Below are positions 1-8,151 of a stretch of DNA of 64,000 nt, in pieces. The stretch is from NCBI RefSeq assembly GCF_013393945.1, contig NZ_CP040297.1, positions 6,166,809 to 6,230,808 of the forward strand, read 5' to 3'. The notes under the pieces are model-generated. The model was not told the DNA's origin. It searched no databases and saw nothing but the letters and a program-made list of their open reading frames with translations. The DNA comes from Nostoc sp. TCL26-01. GTDB taxonomy: Bacteria > Cyanobacteriota > Cyanobacteriia > Cyanobacteriales > Nostocaceae. A program made the translations under genes and the position numbers. How positions within the stretch are numbered: the stretch's first letter is position 1; each line of letters opens with the position of its first letter.

Positions 1-88
1 ACTTTTTTAAAGATGAAAAGATGGAATGATTTTTTCACTGATAGAAACAATCAAAGATTTATCAGACGCACAATAGTAATCGACACAT

Positions 89-754
89 ATGAAGCTGAAT
101 GAGTATCCCGAATTATTGCAATTATCTGAAAATGATTTACTACTGGGTTGGGATAGTGTTAATGCTATTGTTTCCGTGATAAGAGTTAGCACATTAAGAG
201 ATTATTTGGGAGTAGAACCTCCAGCCGACAATACATTACCTACTCTTGTTTTTAGTGAATTTGGTGATAACAAAGGAATGTGCTATTGGCTAGCAACGAG
301 ACTCGATGATAACTGGAGTAATCCACATACATCTGGTGAACTAACAGTAATTTCCAATGGTGGGGGAGTTGCGAATCTAGCTTCTATTGTTGACAGAACC
401 ACTGGTGGCGGCAACTATCCCGCTAGCGCTCAAAACGCTTATTGGGGTGTAGACTTCAAAACCCATAAATTGAAGGTAACTGATTACATAATTCGTCACG
501 ACGCTAATAGCGGTTACGCGCTAAGAAGTTGGAAATTACAAGGCAGTAACAACGGTATAGACTGGATTGATATACACAGTCAAACAAATAACACCACGCT
601 CAATAATCCGTTTGATTGGTTGCGAGTAAGCGTAACAGGCGTAACTACTGCATACAAAATTTTCAAGCTTGTAATGACTGCTCCTAATAGCGCAGGAACT
701 TATGAATTTTGTTGTTCAGAGTTGGAATTTTATGGTGAGGTGCAAGCGATATGA
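89..754 (+). CDS. Hypothetical protein with discoidin-like (F5/8 type C) domain
   Basis: A 221-residue protein. Residues 70-215 resemble a discoidin/F5-8 type C beta-sandwich: a solvent-exposed loop region, then YWGVDFKTHKL, the SWKLQGSNNGIDW strand pair and a C-terminal CCSELEFYG strand. Such domains usually bind carbohydrate or surfaces. The first 35 residues resemble the short N-terminal segments seen on phage structural proteins, but that is a guess. It opens a run of six genes on this strand and overlaps the next start by 4 bases (ATGA), so translation is probably coupled. A receptor-binding or surface-binding role is inference. Confidence 0.6.
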   Translation: MKLNEYPELLQLSENDLLLGWDSVNAIVSVIRVSTLRDYLGVEPPADNTLPTLVFSEFGDNKGMCYWLATRLDDNWSNPHTSGELTVISNGGGVANLASIVDRTTGGGNYPASAQNAYWGVDFKTHKLKVTDYIIRHDANSGYALRSWKLQGSNNGIDWIDIHSQTNNTTLNNPFDWLRVSVTGVTTAYKIFKLVMTAPNSAGTYEFCCSELEFYGEVQAI

Positions 755-1323
755 GCTACTGCGAGGGTAAGGAGTCTGCAACCGTAAAAATTACATGGAG
801 TGGTGGAGATAAAGAGAGTGTAGTGAGTGAGTACCCTGGTGTAGAGGTAACCAGCAAACCTTCCTATTCCTACAAAATCACATACCACCACGATGTCAGA
901 CCTAACAGTAATAATTTTCAAGATTCTTATGATTCTTTTAAAGAATTAGGAATACTTGAGGAGCCGATATCTTATCAACTAATCTCAAGTTCTGATGGTA
1001 AAATCGTTGATTTAAAAGTTGCATCAGGAACCCCCCAGAAAGAAACGACTATTGTCATGGCAAGAAATAGTAGCTATGGGTCAATTTTCTCAAACTTGCA
1101 ACTAGTACGAGGGGATTTATATACAGAAGTGAGGGTTGTTGATAAAAAGTCAACAGTTAAATTAAGTCGCAAAGGTAGCGCTAACTGGGATGTTGTTTGT
1201 AGCGATGAATGTCCACCGGGACAGATTAAATGTGAGCATCCTGGCTACCCTGGATTTTGCTGTATCCCCTGTAAACCAACAGCAAATAAAATAAATAACC
1301 TTGCTGCGAAGGTGGGGAAATAA
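751..1323 (+). CDS. Hypothetical protein with cysteine-rich C terminus
   Basis: A 190-residue protein of no family I recognise. The N-terminal 150 residues are beta-rich and polar. The tail contains a compact cysteine cluster (CSDECPPGQIKCEHPGYPGF followed by CCIPC) that could bind metal or form disulfides if exported; there is no signal peptide. It overlaps the upstream gene by 4 bases and is followed by another gene after 3 bases, so it belongs to one transcription unit. Function unknown. Confidence 0.55.
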   Translation: MSYCEGKESATVKITWSGGDKESVVSEYPGVEVTSKPSYSYKITYHHDVRPNSNNFQDSYDSFKELGILEEPISYQLISSSDGKIVDLKVASGTPQKETTIVMARNSSYGSIFSNLQLVRGDLYTEVRVVDKKSTVKLSRKGSANWDVVCSDECPPGQIKCEHPGYPGFCCIPCKPTANKINNLAAKVGK

Positions 1324-1326
1324 TCT

Positions 1327-1578
1327 ATGGCACAGTGCAAAGATATTGACGCAGCACTAGCGAGATTAGAGCGCAAGATTGACGCTCAAAATAAACGCAT
1401 TGGAGAGTTAGAAAAAGAACAGAAAAGATGTTGCAACGATAATAAAAACAATAAAAACCAAAACTTAGCTGACATATATAACAGACTTAATAAGCTTGAG
1501 AATTATTGTCAGAGTATAGAGAATTTATTTGCTCAAATAGCTAATTTATTCAAACCAATAATATCTATCTTTAAATAA
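1327..1578 (+). CDS. Small coiled-coil protein
   Basis: An 83-residue protein. Residues 8-35 and 50-70 have heptad spacing of hydrophobic residues (LARLERKIDAQNKRIGELEK), separated by a polar Asn/Lys stretch, with a vicinal CC pair between them. The C-terminal 15 residues are hydrophobic and may contact a membrane. The stop codon directly abuts the ATG of the next gene, so the two are almost certainly co-translated. No family recognised; probably an assembly partner of its neighbours. Confidence 0.55.
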   Translation: MAQCKDIDAALARLERKIDAQNKRIGELEKEQKRCCNDNKNNKNQNLADIYNRLNKLENYCQSIENLFAQIANLFKPIISIFK

Positions 1579-4050
1579 ATGACGTTACCACCGCAGACGA
1601 AATCGGGGAGATTGGTACTTGAATCATTGACCAATCTATCGAAGGAATTACACTTTTACGATAAGCAGTTTAAAGCATTACGTAAACTCAAGTCATCAAT
1701 AGCAGAAATTGACCAAATAAAACGAGGTGTCAGCACCGCTACTTCTAGTGTAAAAACACTAGAAAAGCAGTTTGGTGCGGGACAGAAAGTAGTCGATGTA
1801 TTAAATAAAGATGTCAAGGAAAGTAAGAATCTGTGGAATAGTTTTTTAAGCAAGATTCCTGGAGGTGGAAACAATGCCAGTAAAGCTTCAAAAGTAGGAG
1901 CCACTATTGGTGGATTAATTGCACTTGGTGGAGTAGCAGTAATAATTGCATTACAGTCAATCGTTGCAGGGATAGTACAAAATTCAGCCGACAAACGTTC
2001 TGATACCCTCGATGCTGAACTAACAAAAGTAAATGGTAGAGCCTTACAAGCACAAGCACAAGTAAAAGCCGTTCTTCAACAATTGAATCAGAATAAATTA
2101 GAAGACCAACGAACAAGAGATAGGGTATATGGACTAGAAAAGCAACTTGTACCTATTAGAGAAAAATCTAATGATGCTTTGTATGAAGTACGCCAAGGTA
2201 GAACAATATTAGAATCCAAGATTGCCGATGCTAGAAAATATGCAAATGATGTGCTAGCAGAATCAAGGGGGACAGCATCAAAAATTAATTCACAAATACA
2301 ACAGCAGAACGCAAGTTTTGCTAAACAGATAGCTGATGTTAATGCCAAAATTGCATCTTTTACTAATGGGGTAAAAGACAATTTTCAAACTAGCATCAAT
2401 ACCACAATCAATGGACTCAAAGCTGAGATAACATCATTAAAAGCAACTCAAGCAACGAAGGTAGATATTAACTCTGCTATTGATAAAAATAATGTTGCTA
2501 TCGATAGCAAATTAAAGTCTACTAACGATGTTTTGCAGGGCATCATTAAACCTGTACAAGCCACAGTAAATACCCTGCAAAACGGATACACAGAGATAGT
2601 TAAAAATGGTGTTACTACTCGTTATTTCGATGGAGTAGTCAAGAGTCTTCAAGATACTTATAGTAAATCGTTTGAAGCTCAGGGTGCTAAATGGAATGAG
2701 GAACAAAGAAAGCTATCTGAAGACTTCCTTAACCAAATTAAACAAGGTAATGCCACGTCTAACATCATTCAACAAGGGATAAGAGAAGTAGATAAACAGG
2801 TTAACGATTTTATTCGGGAAGTAGAAAGAAAAACATCCCTTATTGACACAGTAAAGCCTGATATAGACAAACTCAGGAAAGATGTTCAGGGCGACTTAAA
2901 CAAGGACAACAATCGATTAACTACGCTTGAAATAAAGATACAAGAGATAGAAAAAATGAACGAGAAGGGTAATCAAAAACTCGACCAAATCATACCCAAG
3001 CTTGACCAAATTATTCCAACACTTGCAGGTATACCACTTATTCCTGGCAGAGTAGCTGACACTTTAAAACCATCTATTCCTACGCTTCCACAGATAGAGA
3101 ATAGCGTGGGTACTGCAATGTGTAAAAACCTAAGAACAGGTTGTGGTAAACAAGCGATAGATAATGCAGTGGGCAATATTACCGGAAATAATAATAACAA
3201 CACTAACGCTTTACTTAATGCTGTAAACACGGGCTTAAATGCTGGAACTTTAGCGAGTAATTTAGCTTTATTACCAACCATCAACAACAAACTGGGTGAA
3301 CAAATTCCTGGCGGTATATCAGGGAAGCTAGGAAAGATTGCCTCATGGTTGCAGCTAGACAGAGTATTGAATCTTTTAATAACCGCAGCAACAATACATA
3401 ACGCATTCCAACTTAGTAATGATATTGCTGTTACTCTTGGTAGCGCTTTAGGTAACATTCTTCAGTTAATAGGAATTAAAAATGACGAAGGAGGTGCAAT
3501 TGATATAGGGCAATTAATCAATGGCACAGTAGAGAATTTAGTTAAAGGTGTAATAGGTGCTGAAAATTACAAAGAAATGTCCTTGGCTTTTGCAAAGGCT
3601 AATAGAATTTATCAAGCATCTAGTAACGTACTCAATAGTTTCACAAACATTGGACACACTATTACCAATGGACTAGAGATTGTAGGAGGGCAAAATGGCA
3701 AGATTGGTAATGCTCTAAAAACATGGGGAATAGTAGGAGAGAAAGCTTATGAGTGGATGAATCCCAATCCTAATTACCATAGTAGAATGTTGAACTTTTT
3801 CCAGAATGCTCAACAGGGTGCAAGTACTATTCAGCAAGTAACTCAAGTACCGTTAGATATTATTCAAGCTGCAACTGAGTTTAACAATTCAACTACAGAG
3901 GTAATCAAAGCTGTCACTCAAGATGAAAACACAAAAGACGGTGCTAACGTGGGTGATGCTAAGAAGGTGAAAGAGTCGCAGCAAATAGCAAAAACTAGCT
4001 CTATCGGTGCGTCAATTACCAAAGATGATTTATTTAATGCAAATAGCTAG
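1579..4050 (+). CDS. Large coiled-coil protein with membrane segment (phage tail/tape-measure-like?)
   Basis: An 823-residue protein. A Gly/Ala/Ile-rich hydrophobic segment lies at about residues 105-137 (VGATIGGLIALGGVAVIIAL). It is followed by roughly 350 residues of predicted coiled coil rich in Gln, Lys and Asn, then an Asn/Gly-rich C-terminal half with further hydrophobic helices around residues 590-640. Length, long coils and internal hydrophobic helices are compatible with a tape-measure-like or membrane-spanning structural protein, but no diagnostic motif is present. It starts immediately after the previous stop. Low GC and Asn/Lys-rich composition set it apart from the core genes after 7 kb. 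Confidence 0.5.
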   Translation: MTLPPQTKSGRLVLESLTNLSKELHFYDKQFKALRKLKSSIAEIDQIKRGVSTATSSVKTLEKQFGAGQKVVDVLNKDVKESKNLWNSFLSKIPGGGNNASKASKVGATIGGLIALGGVAVIIALQSIVAGIVQNSADKRSDTLDAELTKVNGRALQAQAQVKAVLQQLNQNKLEDQRTRDRVYGLEKQLVPIREKSNDALYEVRQGRTILESKIADARKYANDVLAESRGTASKINSQIQQQNASFAKQIADVNAKIASFTNGVKDNFQTSINTTINGLKAEITSLKATQATKVDINSAIDKNNVAIDSKLKSTNDVLQGIIKPVQATVNTLQNGYTEIVKNGVTTRYFDGVVKSLQDTYSKSFEAQGAKWNEEQRKLSEDFLNQIKQGNATSNIIQQGIREVDKQVNDFIREVERKTSLIDTVKPDIDKLRKDVQGDLNKDNNRLTTLEIKIQEIEKMNEKGNQKLDQIIPKLDQIIPTLAGIPLIPGRVADTLKPSIPTLPQIENSVGTAMCKNLRTGCGKQAIDNAVGNITGNNNNNTNALLNAVNTGLNAGTLASNLALLPTINNKLGEQIPGGISGKLGKIASWLQLDRVLNLLITAATIHNAFQLSNDIAVTLGSALGNILQLIGIKNDEGGAIDIGQLINGTVENLVKGVIGAENYKEMSLAFAKANRIYQASSNVLNSFTNIGHTITNGLEIVGGQNGKIGNALKTWGIVGEKAYEWMNPNPNYHSRMLNFFQNAQQGASTIQQVTQVPLDIIQAATEFNNSTTEVIKAVTQDENTKDGANVGDAKKVKESQQIAKTSSIGASITKDDLFNANS

Positions 4051-4061
4051 AAGTAAATAAA

Positions 4062-4874
4062 ATGCCTTTACCTGATAACACTTTTGAGCATTTACAAGAT
4101 GTAATAAGGAAGCAGCATAATGCCAAGGTGAGGGATTTTTTCTCTGACCTTGGTGGTGAAGATTGGGAACCCGAAATAGCTACAAATAGGGGAAGCCTAA
4201 GAACAGCTTGTACAATACTAGATAACGATACAGCCCCAGTCATGGAAATGAGATTTAGACTTTTCTATGACATTCTAGGAGTAGGTAAAGAAGATTTAGT
4301 GGTATTTCATGGGGTACGGAATGACGAAAGTATTCCTGTTGAAGGTAGACCATTAATCTGTTTTTATTTCTCCCAAGACGCTGCTGCTACCCCTGATAAT
4401 CTTGACCCTGTAGACGCTGAATATAGTTTCAGGATTATGGATGAAACACAGGCGACATTTACAGAAGCTAAAGCTAGAACCCTTGGACTAAAAATAAAAC
4501 AGGAATTCATAGTATCAGGTAAGGGGATAGTTTTTACTAAAGGAAAAAATATCTATAAGTATGTAGATGAAGTGAAGGGATACAGGAATCGTATTTATAG
4601 CAATTCTGAACCTGATGCTATTGATGTTATACGTAGGCTTTTAGCTTGTCAGAATTTTACTTTTGATGATGATAAGTTAACCGTTAGCCAGCCTAAAAAA
4701 AATAGTACCTCTACTACCGCCACCCATCTTGTCTATGGTAAACAGAGAAAGAAAAAAAGATTCAGACCTATAGCTAATATTAGATTCAGGTACGCTTATA
4801 TGTCGTTACCGGGAATGAATAAAGATGTATTTTTAGTTGATACAACTGGTAGATATAACCCATTGGTAAAATGA
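4062..4874 (+). CDS. Hypothetical protein
   Basis: A 270-residue protein, mixed alpha/beta by appearance and without membrane segments or a signal peptide. The N-terminal third is acidic (FFSDLGGEDWEPE). The C-terminal part contains a basic stretch (YGKQRKKKRFRPIANIRFR) that could bind nucleic acid or membrane. It lies 11 bases after the coiled-coil gene, and its end overlaps the next ATG by 4 bases (ATGA). I recognise no family. Conserved spacing with its neighbours argues that it is a component of the same system. Confidence 0.5.
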   Translation: MPLPDNTFEHLQDVIRKQHNAKVRDFFSDLGGEDWEPEIATNRGSLRTACTILDNDTAPVMEMRFRLFYDILGVGKEDLVVFHGVRNDESIPVEGRPLICFYFSQDAAATPDNLDPVDAEYSFRIMDETQATFTEAKARTLGLKIKQEFIVSGKGIVFTKGKNIYKYVDEVKGYRNRIYSNSEPDAIDVIRRLLACQNFTFDDDKLTVSQPKKNSTSTTATHLVYGKQRKKKRFRPIANIRFRYAYMSLPGMNKDVFLVDTTGRYNPLVK

Positions 4875-5308
4875 ACAAAATAATAGCTGTAAACCCCAGT
4901 AACACTCAACCTACTTTAACCCTCACCCTAGAATCAACGGGTATCTTGCTGGGTATTCTAGTAAGTGTTTCGATGTTGTTAGGTGGAACTATCAAAGTAA
5001 TCACTAAGTTTAATACTATTAGTAATTCAATTAGGGATTTAAGAGAAGATTTAAATAGTAATACCAAGGCTTTAGAGCAATTCAAAACTTTGAATTCTGA
5101 AGTGTTGGTACTAGACAGGAAGCTAGACCTTCATTTGCAGGAGTACGTTAACCGTAAGGAGACTGTGCAATTCCTGATGGGACAGCTAGACCAGAAGATT
5201 GACCATAACAGGAAGCGGTGGGAGGAAGAGTTACAGGAAGTGAAGGGGGAAACGAAGCAGTTAGAGAATTATTTGCAAAGCCACAGTGGTTTTAAGGTAC
5301 GTGAGTAA
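4871..5308 (+). CDS. Single-pass membrane protein with coiled coil (holin/XhlA-like architecture)
   Basis: A 145-residue protein. One strong transmembrane helix (residues about 22-44, STGILLGILVSVSMLLGGTI) is followed by about 90 residues of charged coiled coil. This layout recalls phage XhlA-type holin accessory proteins, and also many adaptor proteins that anchor complexes to the inner membrane, so function is inference. Translation is coupled to the upstream gene by a 4-base overlap. It is the last gene of the six-gene run, followed by inverted repeats and terminators. Confidence 0.5.
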   Translation: MNKIIAVNPSNTQPTLTLTLESTGILLGILVSVSMLLGGTIKVITKFNTISNSIRDLREDLNSNTKALEQFKTLNSEVLVLDRKLDLHLQEYVNRKETVQFLMGQLDQKIDHNRKRWEEELQEVKGETKQLENYLQSHSGFKVRE

Positions 5309-5330
5309 GTCTCTGTCTATGTTCTAGAAT

Positions 5331-5363
5331 ACTTAAAGTAATACTTTAAGTATTACTTTAAGT
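5331..5363. repeat. Near-perfect 33-bp palindrome
   Basis: Three overlapping arms of the unit ACTTAAAGTA/TACTTTAAGT lie 23 bases after the last gene of the run. With one mismatch the whole 33 bp reads the same on both strands. It has no T-tract of terminator type and could be a protein binding site or the start of the 3' processing region. Confidence 0.6.
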
Positions 5364-5424
5364 AAATAAAAGTAGAGATGGAGAGATAGAGAGATAGATG
5401 ACTAAAATTGAGTAACCTAAACAG

Positions 5425-5455
5425 GAGTCATTCAAACAAGTGACTCTTTTTATTT
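5425..5455 (+). terminator. Rho-independent terminator of the six-gene run
   Basis: The stem GAGTCA/TGACTC with a roughly 10-base loop is followed directly by a run of T interrupted by one A. Its position 117 bases after the last stop codon and its orientation fit termination of the plus-strand operon. Confidence 0.55.
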
Positions 5456-5494
5456 TTTTAACTATCTATTTTTTAAAATCTTTATTTATTTTTA

Positions 5495-5521
5495 CCGGAT
5501 GTAGTACTGTACTACATCCGG
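5495..5521. repeat. Perfect 13+1+13 inverted repeat
   Basis: CCGGATGTAGTAC, one central T, then its exact complement, embedded in AT-rich DNA between the convergent operon and the recombinase. A bidirectional terminator or a recombinase/regulator binding site are both possible; no strong T-tract follows on either side. Confidence 0.6.
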
Positions 5522-5589
5522 AATTTTAAAATATATAATTAGATAAATAATAAATTAATAAATAATAAAAATAATAAATAAAATAATAT

Positions 5590-5624
5590 AAAAAAATACC
5601 TACTAACGTTATAGCTAGTAGGTT
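5590..5624 (-). terminator. Terminator of the integrase gene
   Basis: On the minus strand the stem ACCTACTA/TAGTAGGT with a 10-base loop ends in a T-rich tract. It lies 23 bases beyond the stop codon of the recombinase gene, in the expected orientation. Confidence 0.65.
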
Positions 5625-5646
5625 TTATTTGTTGGGGTTATGTTGG

Positions 5647-7062
5647 TTATTTTTTATCTTTGTCAGCTAATAACTTGTTAATCAGTTCCTGTTGCTGTTG
5701 TAGCTGTTGTTTGAGTATGTCTAACTCTGTTGTTTGCGGTAAATGTGGGTTAACCCTTTCTGCAAATATGGCTACATCCTGATAATGTTTACTACTTACA
5801 TCAATTGTGTGTCCACACCATTTAGAGACTATTTTTTCATCTATTCCTAAATCAAAAACAGCGTGAGTGATAAAGCTATGGCGTGTATTGTAAGGTGGTA
5901 AATATTTGGTAAGTTTATCTTGATTTATCAACTGAGGGATAATTCCTTTAGTTTGTATTGCTTCTCTCCCACGCCATGCTATACCAAAATTACCAAGGTC
6001 AATCACTTTCCCTGTTTTTGATTTAAAAATTATTTCATTGCTATTGCCTTGTGGAATTGATTTTATAAATTTCCACAATTCATCATCTTTAATCATCGGG
6101 AATCTTCTACACTCTTCACCCTTATAAGTTTTATCGTTTTTTAATGGATAAAACTTTTTAGTTACTCTATCGTAAGTTCTCCTAATCAATACCCGTTCAT
6201 TTTCCCAATCAATATCCTGCCACATTAAAGCTATAGCTTCACCTGTTCTACATCCAGTAAGGAATTTAAACTTTAAAAAGTTATACCAGTGAGGATATTT
6301 AGTTTCAACAAAATCAAGTATTACCTGTACCTCATCCCATGTATAAGCTTTTGACTGGTCAAGCACATCGTTATCATTTTCTACTTCATTTTGTTTTTTC
6401 CCTTTAGCTCCTTTAGTCATTATTTCATCATTTAAACCATCGTAAGGATTATGGGTAAGTAGTCTATTTTTAATACCTAGTTGATAAGCCTTAGAGAGTG
6501 CAGAAAAAAGATTTTTTACTTTCGGAGAATATCTATTCTCTACTAGCCAATTTCTAATTTTTAAAGCGTCTTCTGATTTGGTAGCTTCAATTGCTGATTC
6601 AAGATAATTCCTGTATTGCCCTTGATATGAATTCTCGTATACAGTCTCTCTCAACCCTTGCTTTCTGTACTCACAGTACATATCCCAGACTTCGAGTAAC
6701 GATAACTCAGGCTTAGGTGGTAACTGGTCATCCGATACCACTGTAAGCTTAGGACTACGCAAACTTGCTCTTAATCCATACTCCTCTAGTATTTCCTGAT
6801 ACCGTCCTAGATTGAAGTTTCCCTGACCATCGCTTAACTTACCCTCCTCTAACTCAATCTGTAACCGTCGTTGGAGTTTACTTGCTGTAGCTTCCCATCC
6901 GTCAACCATTGGGATACCAGTCGCTAGCTTCATCTGTTTACCCTCATCAAAGTAGGAACGAGGGAAGCAAGCTTTAATGCTACCTGAGTCTGGTCTAACT
7001 GCTACCTGTCCCTTTTTAGCCTTACCTGTGGGTGTCTTTGGTGAATTTACCATAATGCTCAT
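5647..7062 (-). CDS. Tyrosine recombinase (phage-type integrase)
   Basis: A 471-residue site-specific recombinase of the lambda-integrase family. The C-terminal catalytic domain shows the first Arg (LTGCRTGEAIALMW, about residue 273), the H-x-x-R box (NTRHSFITH, about 393), the second His (WCGHT, about 416) and the nucleophile Tyr (SSKHYQDV, about 425). An N-terminal arm/core-binding region precedes it, and a Gln-rich coil closes the C terminus. Start: ATG at 7062; a second ATG three codons inside is possible. It faces the six-gene run and probably mobilises it. No attachment site is identifiable, because only one flank of the element is in the window. Confidence 0.9.
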   Translation of the reverse strand: MSIMVNSPKTPTGKAKKGQVAVRPDSGSIKACFPRSYFDEGKQMKLATGIPMVDGWEATASKLQRRLQIELEEGKLSDGQGNFNLGRYQEILEEYGLRASLRSPKLTVVSDDQLPPKPELSLLEVWDMYCEYRKQGLRETVYENSYQGQYRNYLESAIEATKSEDALKIRNWLVENRYSPKVKNLFSALSKAYQLGIKNRLLTHNPYDGLNDEIMTKGAKGKKQNEVENDNDVLDQSKAYTWDEVQVILDFVETKYPHWYNFLKFKFLTGCRTGEAIALMWQDIDWENERVLIRRTYDRVTKKFYPLKNDKTYKGEECRRFPMIKDDELWKFIKSIPQGNSNEIIFKSKTGKVIDLGNFGIAWRGREAIQTKGIIPQLINQDKLTKYLPPYNTRHSFITHAVFDLGIDEKIVSKWCGHTIDVSSKHYQDVAIFAERVNPHLPQTTELDILKQQLQQQQELINKLLADKDKK

Positions 7063-7086
7063 TTAATGCTCAAAAGTGGATGCTCA
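7055..7086. promoter_or_regulatory. Three ATGCTCA direct repeats at the integrase start
   Basis: ATGCTCA occurs at 7055, 7066 and 7080, spanning the start codon and 5' leader of the recombinase gene. Short direct repeats here could be an operator for self-control or arm-type binding sites. The first copy is partly explained by coding sequence, so this is a weak call. Confidence 0.3.
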
Positions 7087-7289
7087 ATAAAATAAGTATT
7101 GAGATAAAAGCATTATACTTTAGTTACACATAGCTTAAAAGTTCTTGATGATGTCTGCAAGCGCAAAAGACAGTTTTGTTCTGGAGTGAAGTTGTCTAAA
7201 AATATTGTGGGAAGCGGGATTCATCCCTAATTTGGTAAAATCAAATGTGGGAAATAAATGATGAATAATCGTAAACAGGAGATTTTAAA

Positions 7290-7403
7290 GTGGTTGAACC
7301 CCTACTTTCAGGCATTGTTCTTGGTTTGATTGTCGTTACTCTAGCTGGGCTGTTTTATGCCGCCTATAAGCAATACAAGCGCCCCAATGAATTGGGGGGT
7401 TGA
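7290..7403 (+). CDS. petG: Cytochrome b6-f complex subunit V (PetG)
   Basis: A 37-residue single-helix thylakoid membrane protein starting at GTG (MVEPLLSGIVLGLIVVTLAG, then a YAAYKQYKRPNELGG tail). It matches PetG in exact length and in the charged C terminus. PetG is needed for assembly and stability of the cytochrome b6-f complex linking photosystems II and I. AGGAG precedes the GTG start at about 9 bases. It lies directly beside the integrase end of the mobile block, with about 230 bases of AT-rich leader between. Identification is secure. Confidence 0.95.
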   Translation: MVEPLLSGIVLGLIVVTLAGLFYAAYKQYKRPNELGG

Positions 7404-7531
7404 TTTGTGAGTGCTGAGTAGTGAGTAGTGAGTGCTGAGTAATGAGTAGTGAGTCTTGAATAATCTAAACTGTCTAGACTCATGACATCATATCCTTCAC
7501 CTGGATTATTTACTCCCCACTCAGCACTCCC
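7404..7531. repeat. Short tandem heptamer-type repeats (STRR)
   Basis: Degenerate tandem GAGTGCT/GAGTAGT-type heptamers follow petG. Complementary versions (CACTCAGCACTCCCTCACTC) lie at the far end, so the stretch can fold into a long hairpin. These repeats are typical of Nostoc intergenic DNA. No gene seen. Confidence 0.7.
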
Positions 7532-8080
7532 TCACTCAGCACACTCTCTATAAAAAGTCAATGCGGTATTTCCATAGACTTTTTGACGATAGATTTCCCA
7601 ATGGGGAATTACTATATCTATCCATCCTTGGGGATGATGTTCGATGGCGATCGCTCCATTTTGATCTAATAATTGAGCATGAGCGATCGCTTCTAACACC
7701 GGCTGATATAATCCACTGGCATAGGGTGGATCTAAATAAATTTTGTCAAATTGCTGCCCTGATAGGTTTTTTAGCTGCTGGAGGATATCTCCTCGCAGGA
7801 CTTGCCATTTCTGTTCTGTATTCCCTAGACGCTGCCAATTTTCTTGAATGATGGCACAGGCTCGGCTTGATTTTTCGACTCCCACTACCAAGCTAGCTCC
7901 TCGACACAAAGCCTCTGCTCCCATTGAACCATTACCGGCGCACAAATCTAACCAACGACAACCGGCTATTTCTCCCTGCCAAATATTAAAAACTGCTTCC
8001 CTCACCCGCGCACTAGTGGGGCGGGTATCTTGCCCTGGTAAGGTTTTAATCTGGCGATTACCGTAAATTCTCAGACTCAT
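7532..8080 (-). CDS. rsmD: 16S rRNA (guanine966-N2)-methyltransferase RsmD family
   Basis: A 182-residue Rossmann methyltransferase. The SAM-binding motif I is WLDLCAGNGSMGAEALCRGA (about residues 43-62), and the catalytic motif IV is YLDPPYASG (about 115-123), the pattern for N-methylation of exocyclic amines. The N terminus MSLRIYGNRQIKT and TRPTSARVREAVFNI match RsmD, which modifies G966 of 16S rRNA. Length is normal for the family. It converges on petG across repeat DNA and is divergent in spacing from hisH by another short repeat. Confidence 0.9.
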   Translation of the reverse strand: MSLRIYGNRQIKTLPGQDTRPTSARVREAVFNIWQGEIAGCRWLDLCAGNGSMGAEALCRGASLVVGVEKSSRACAIIQENWQRLGNTEQKWQVLRGDILQQLKNLSGQQFDKIYLDPPYASGLYQPVLEAIAHAQLLDQNGAIAIEHHPQGWIDIVIPHWEIYRQKVYGNTALTFYRECAE

Positions 8081-8146
8081 TAGTTAATAGTCATTAGTCA
8101 ATGGTCATTAGTTTATAGTCAACTGACAACTAACAACTGACAACTA
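8081..8146. repeat. Heptamer tandem repeats between rsmD and hisH
   Basis: Degenerate units of the type TAGTCAT and ACTGACAACT run through this gap, with partly complementary ends. Typical intergenic STRR of Nostocales; no gene seen. Confidence 0.6.
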
Positions 8147-8151
8147 AATAA

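Noticed and set aside
7063..7289. tRNA gene as integration target next to the integrase
   Set aside because: No cloverleaf with TTCGA-type arm or CCA-adjacent acceptor stem could be found in the gap.
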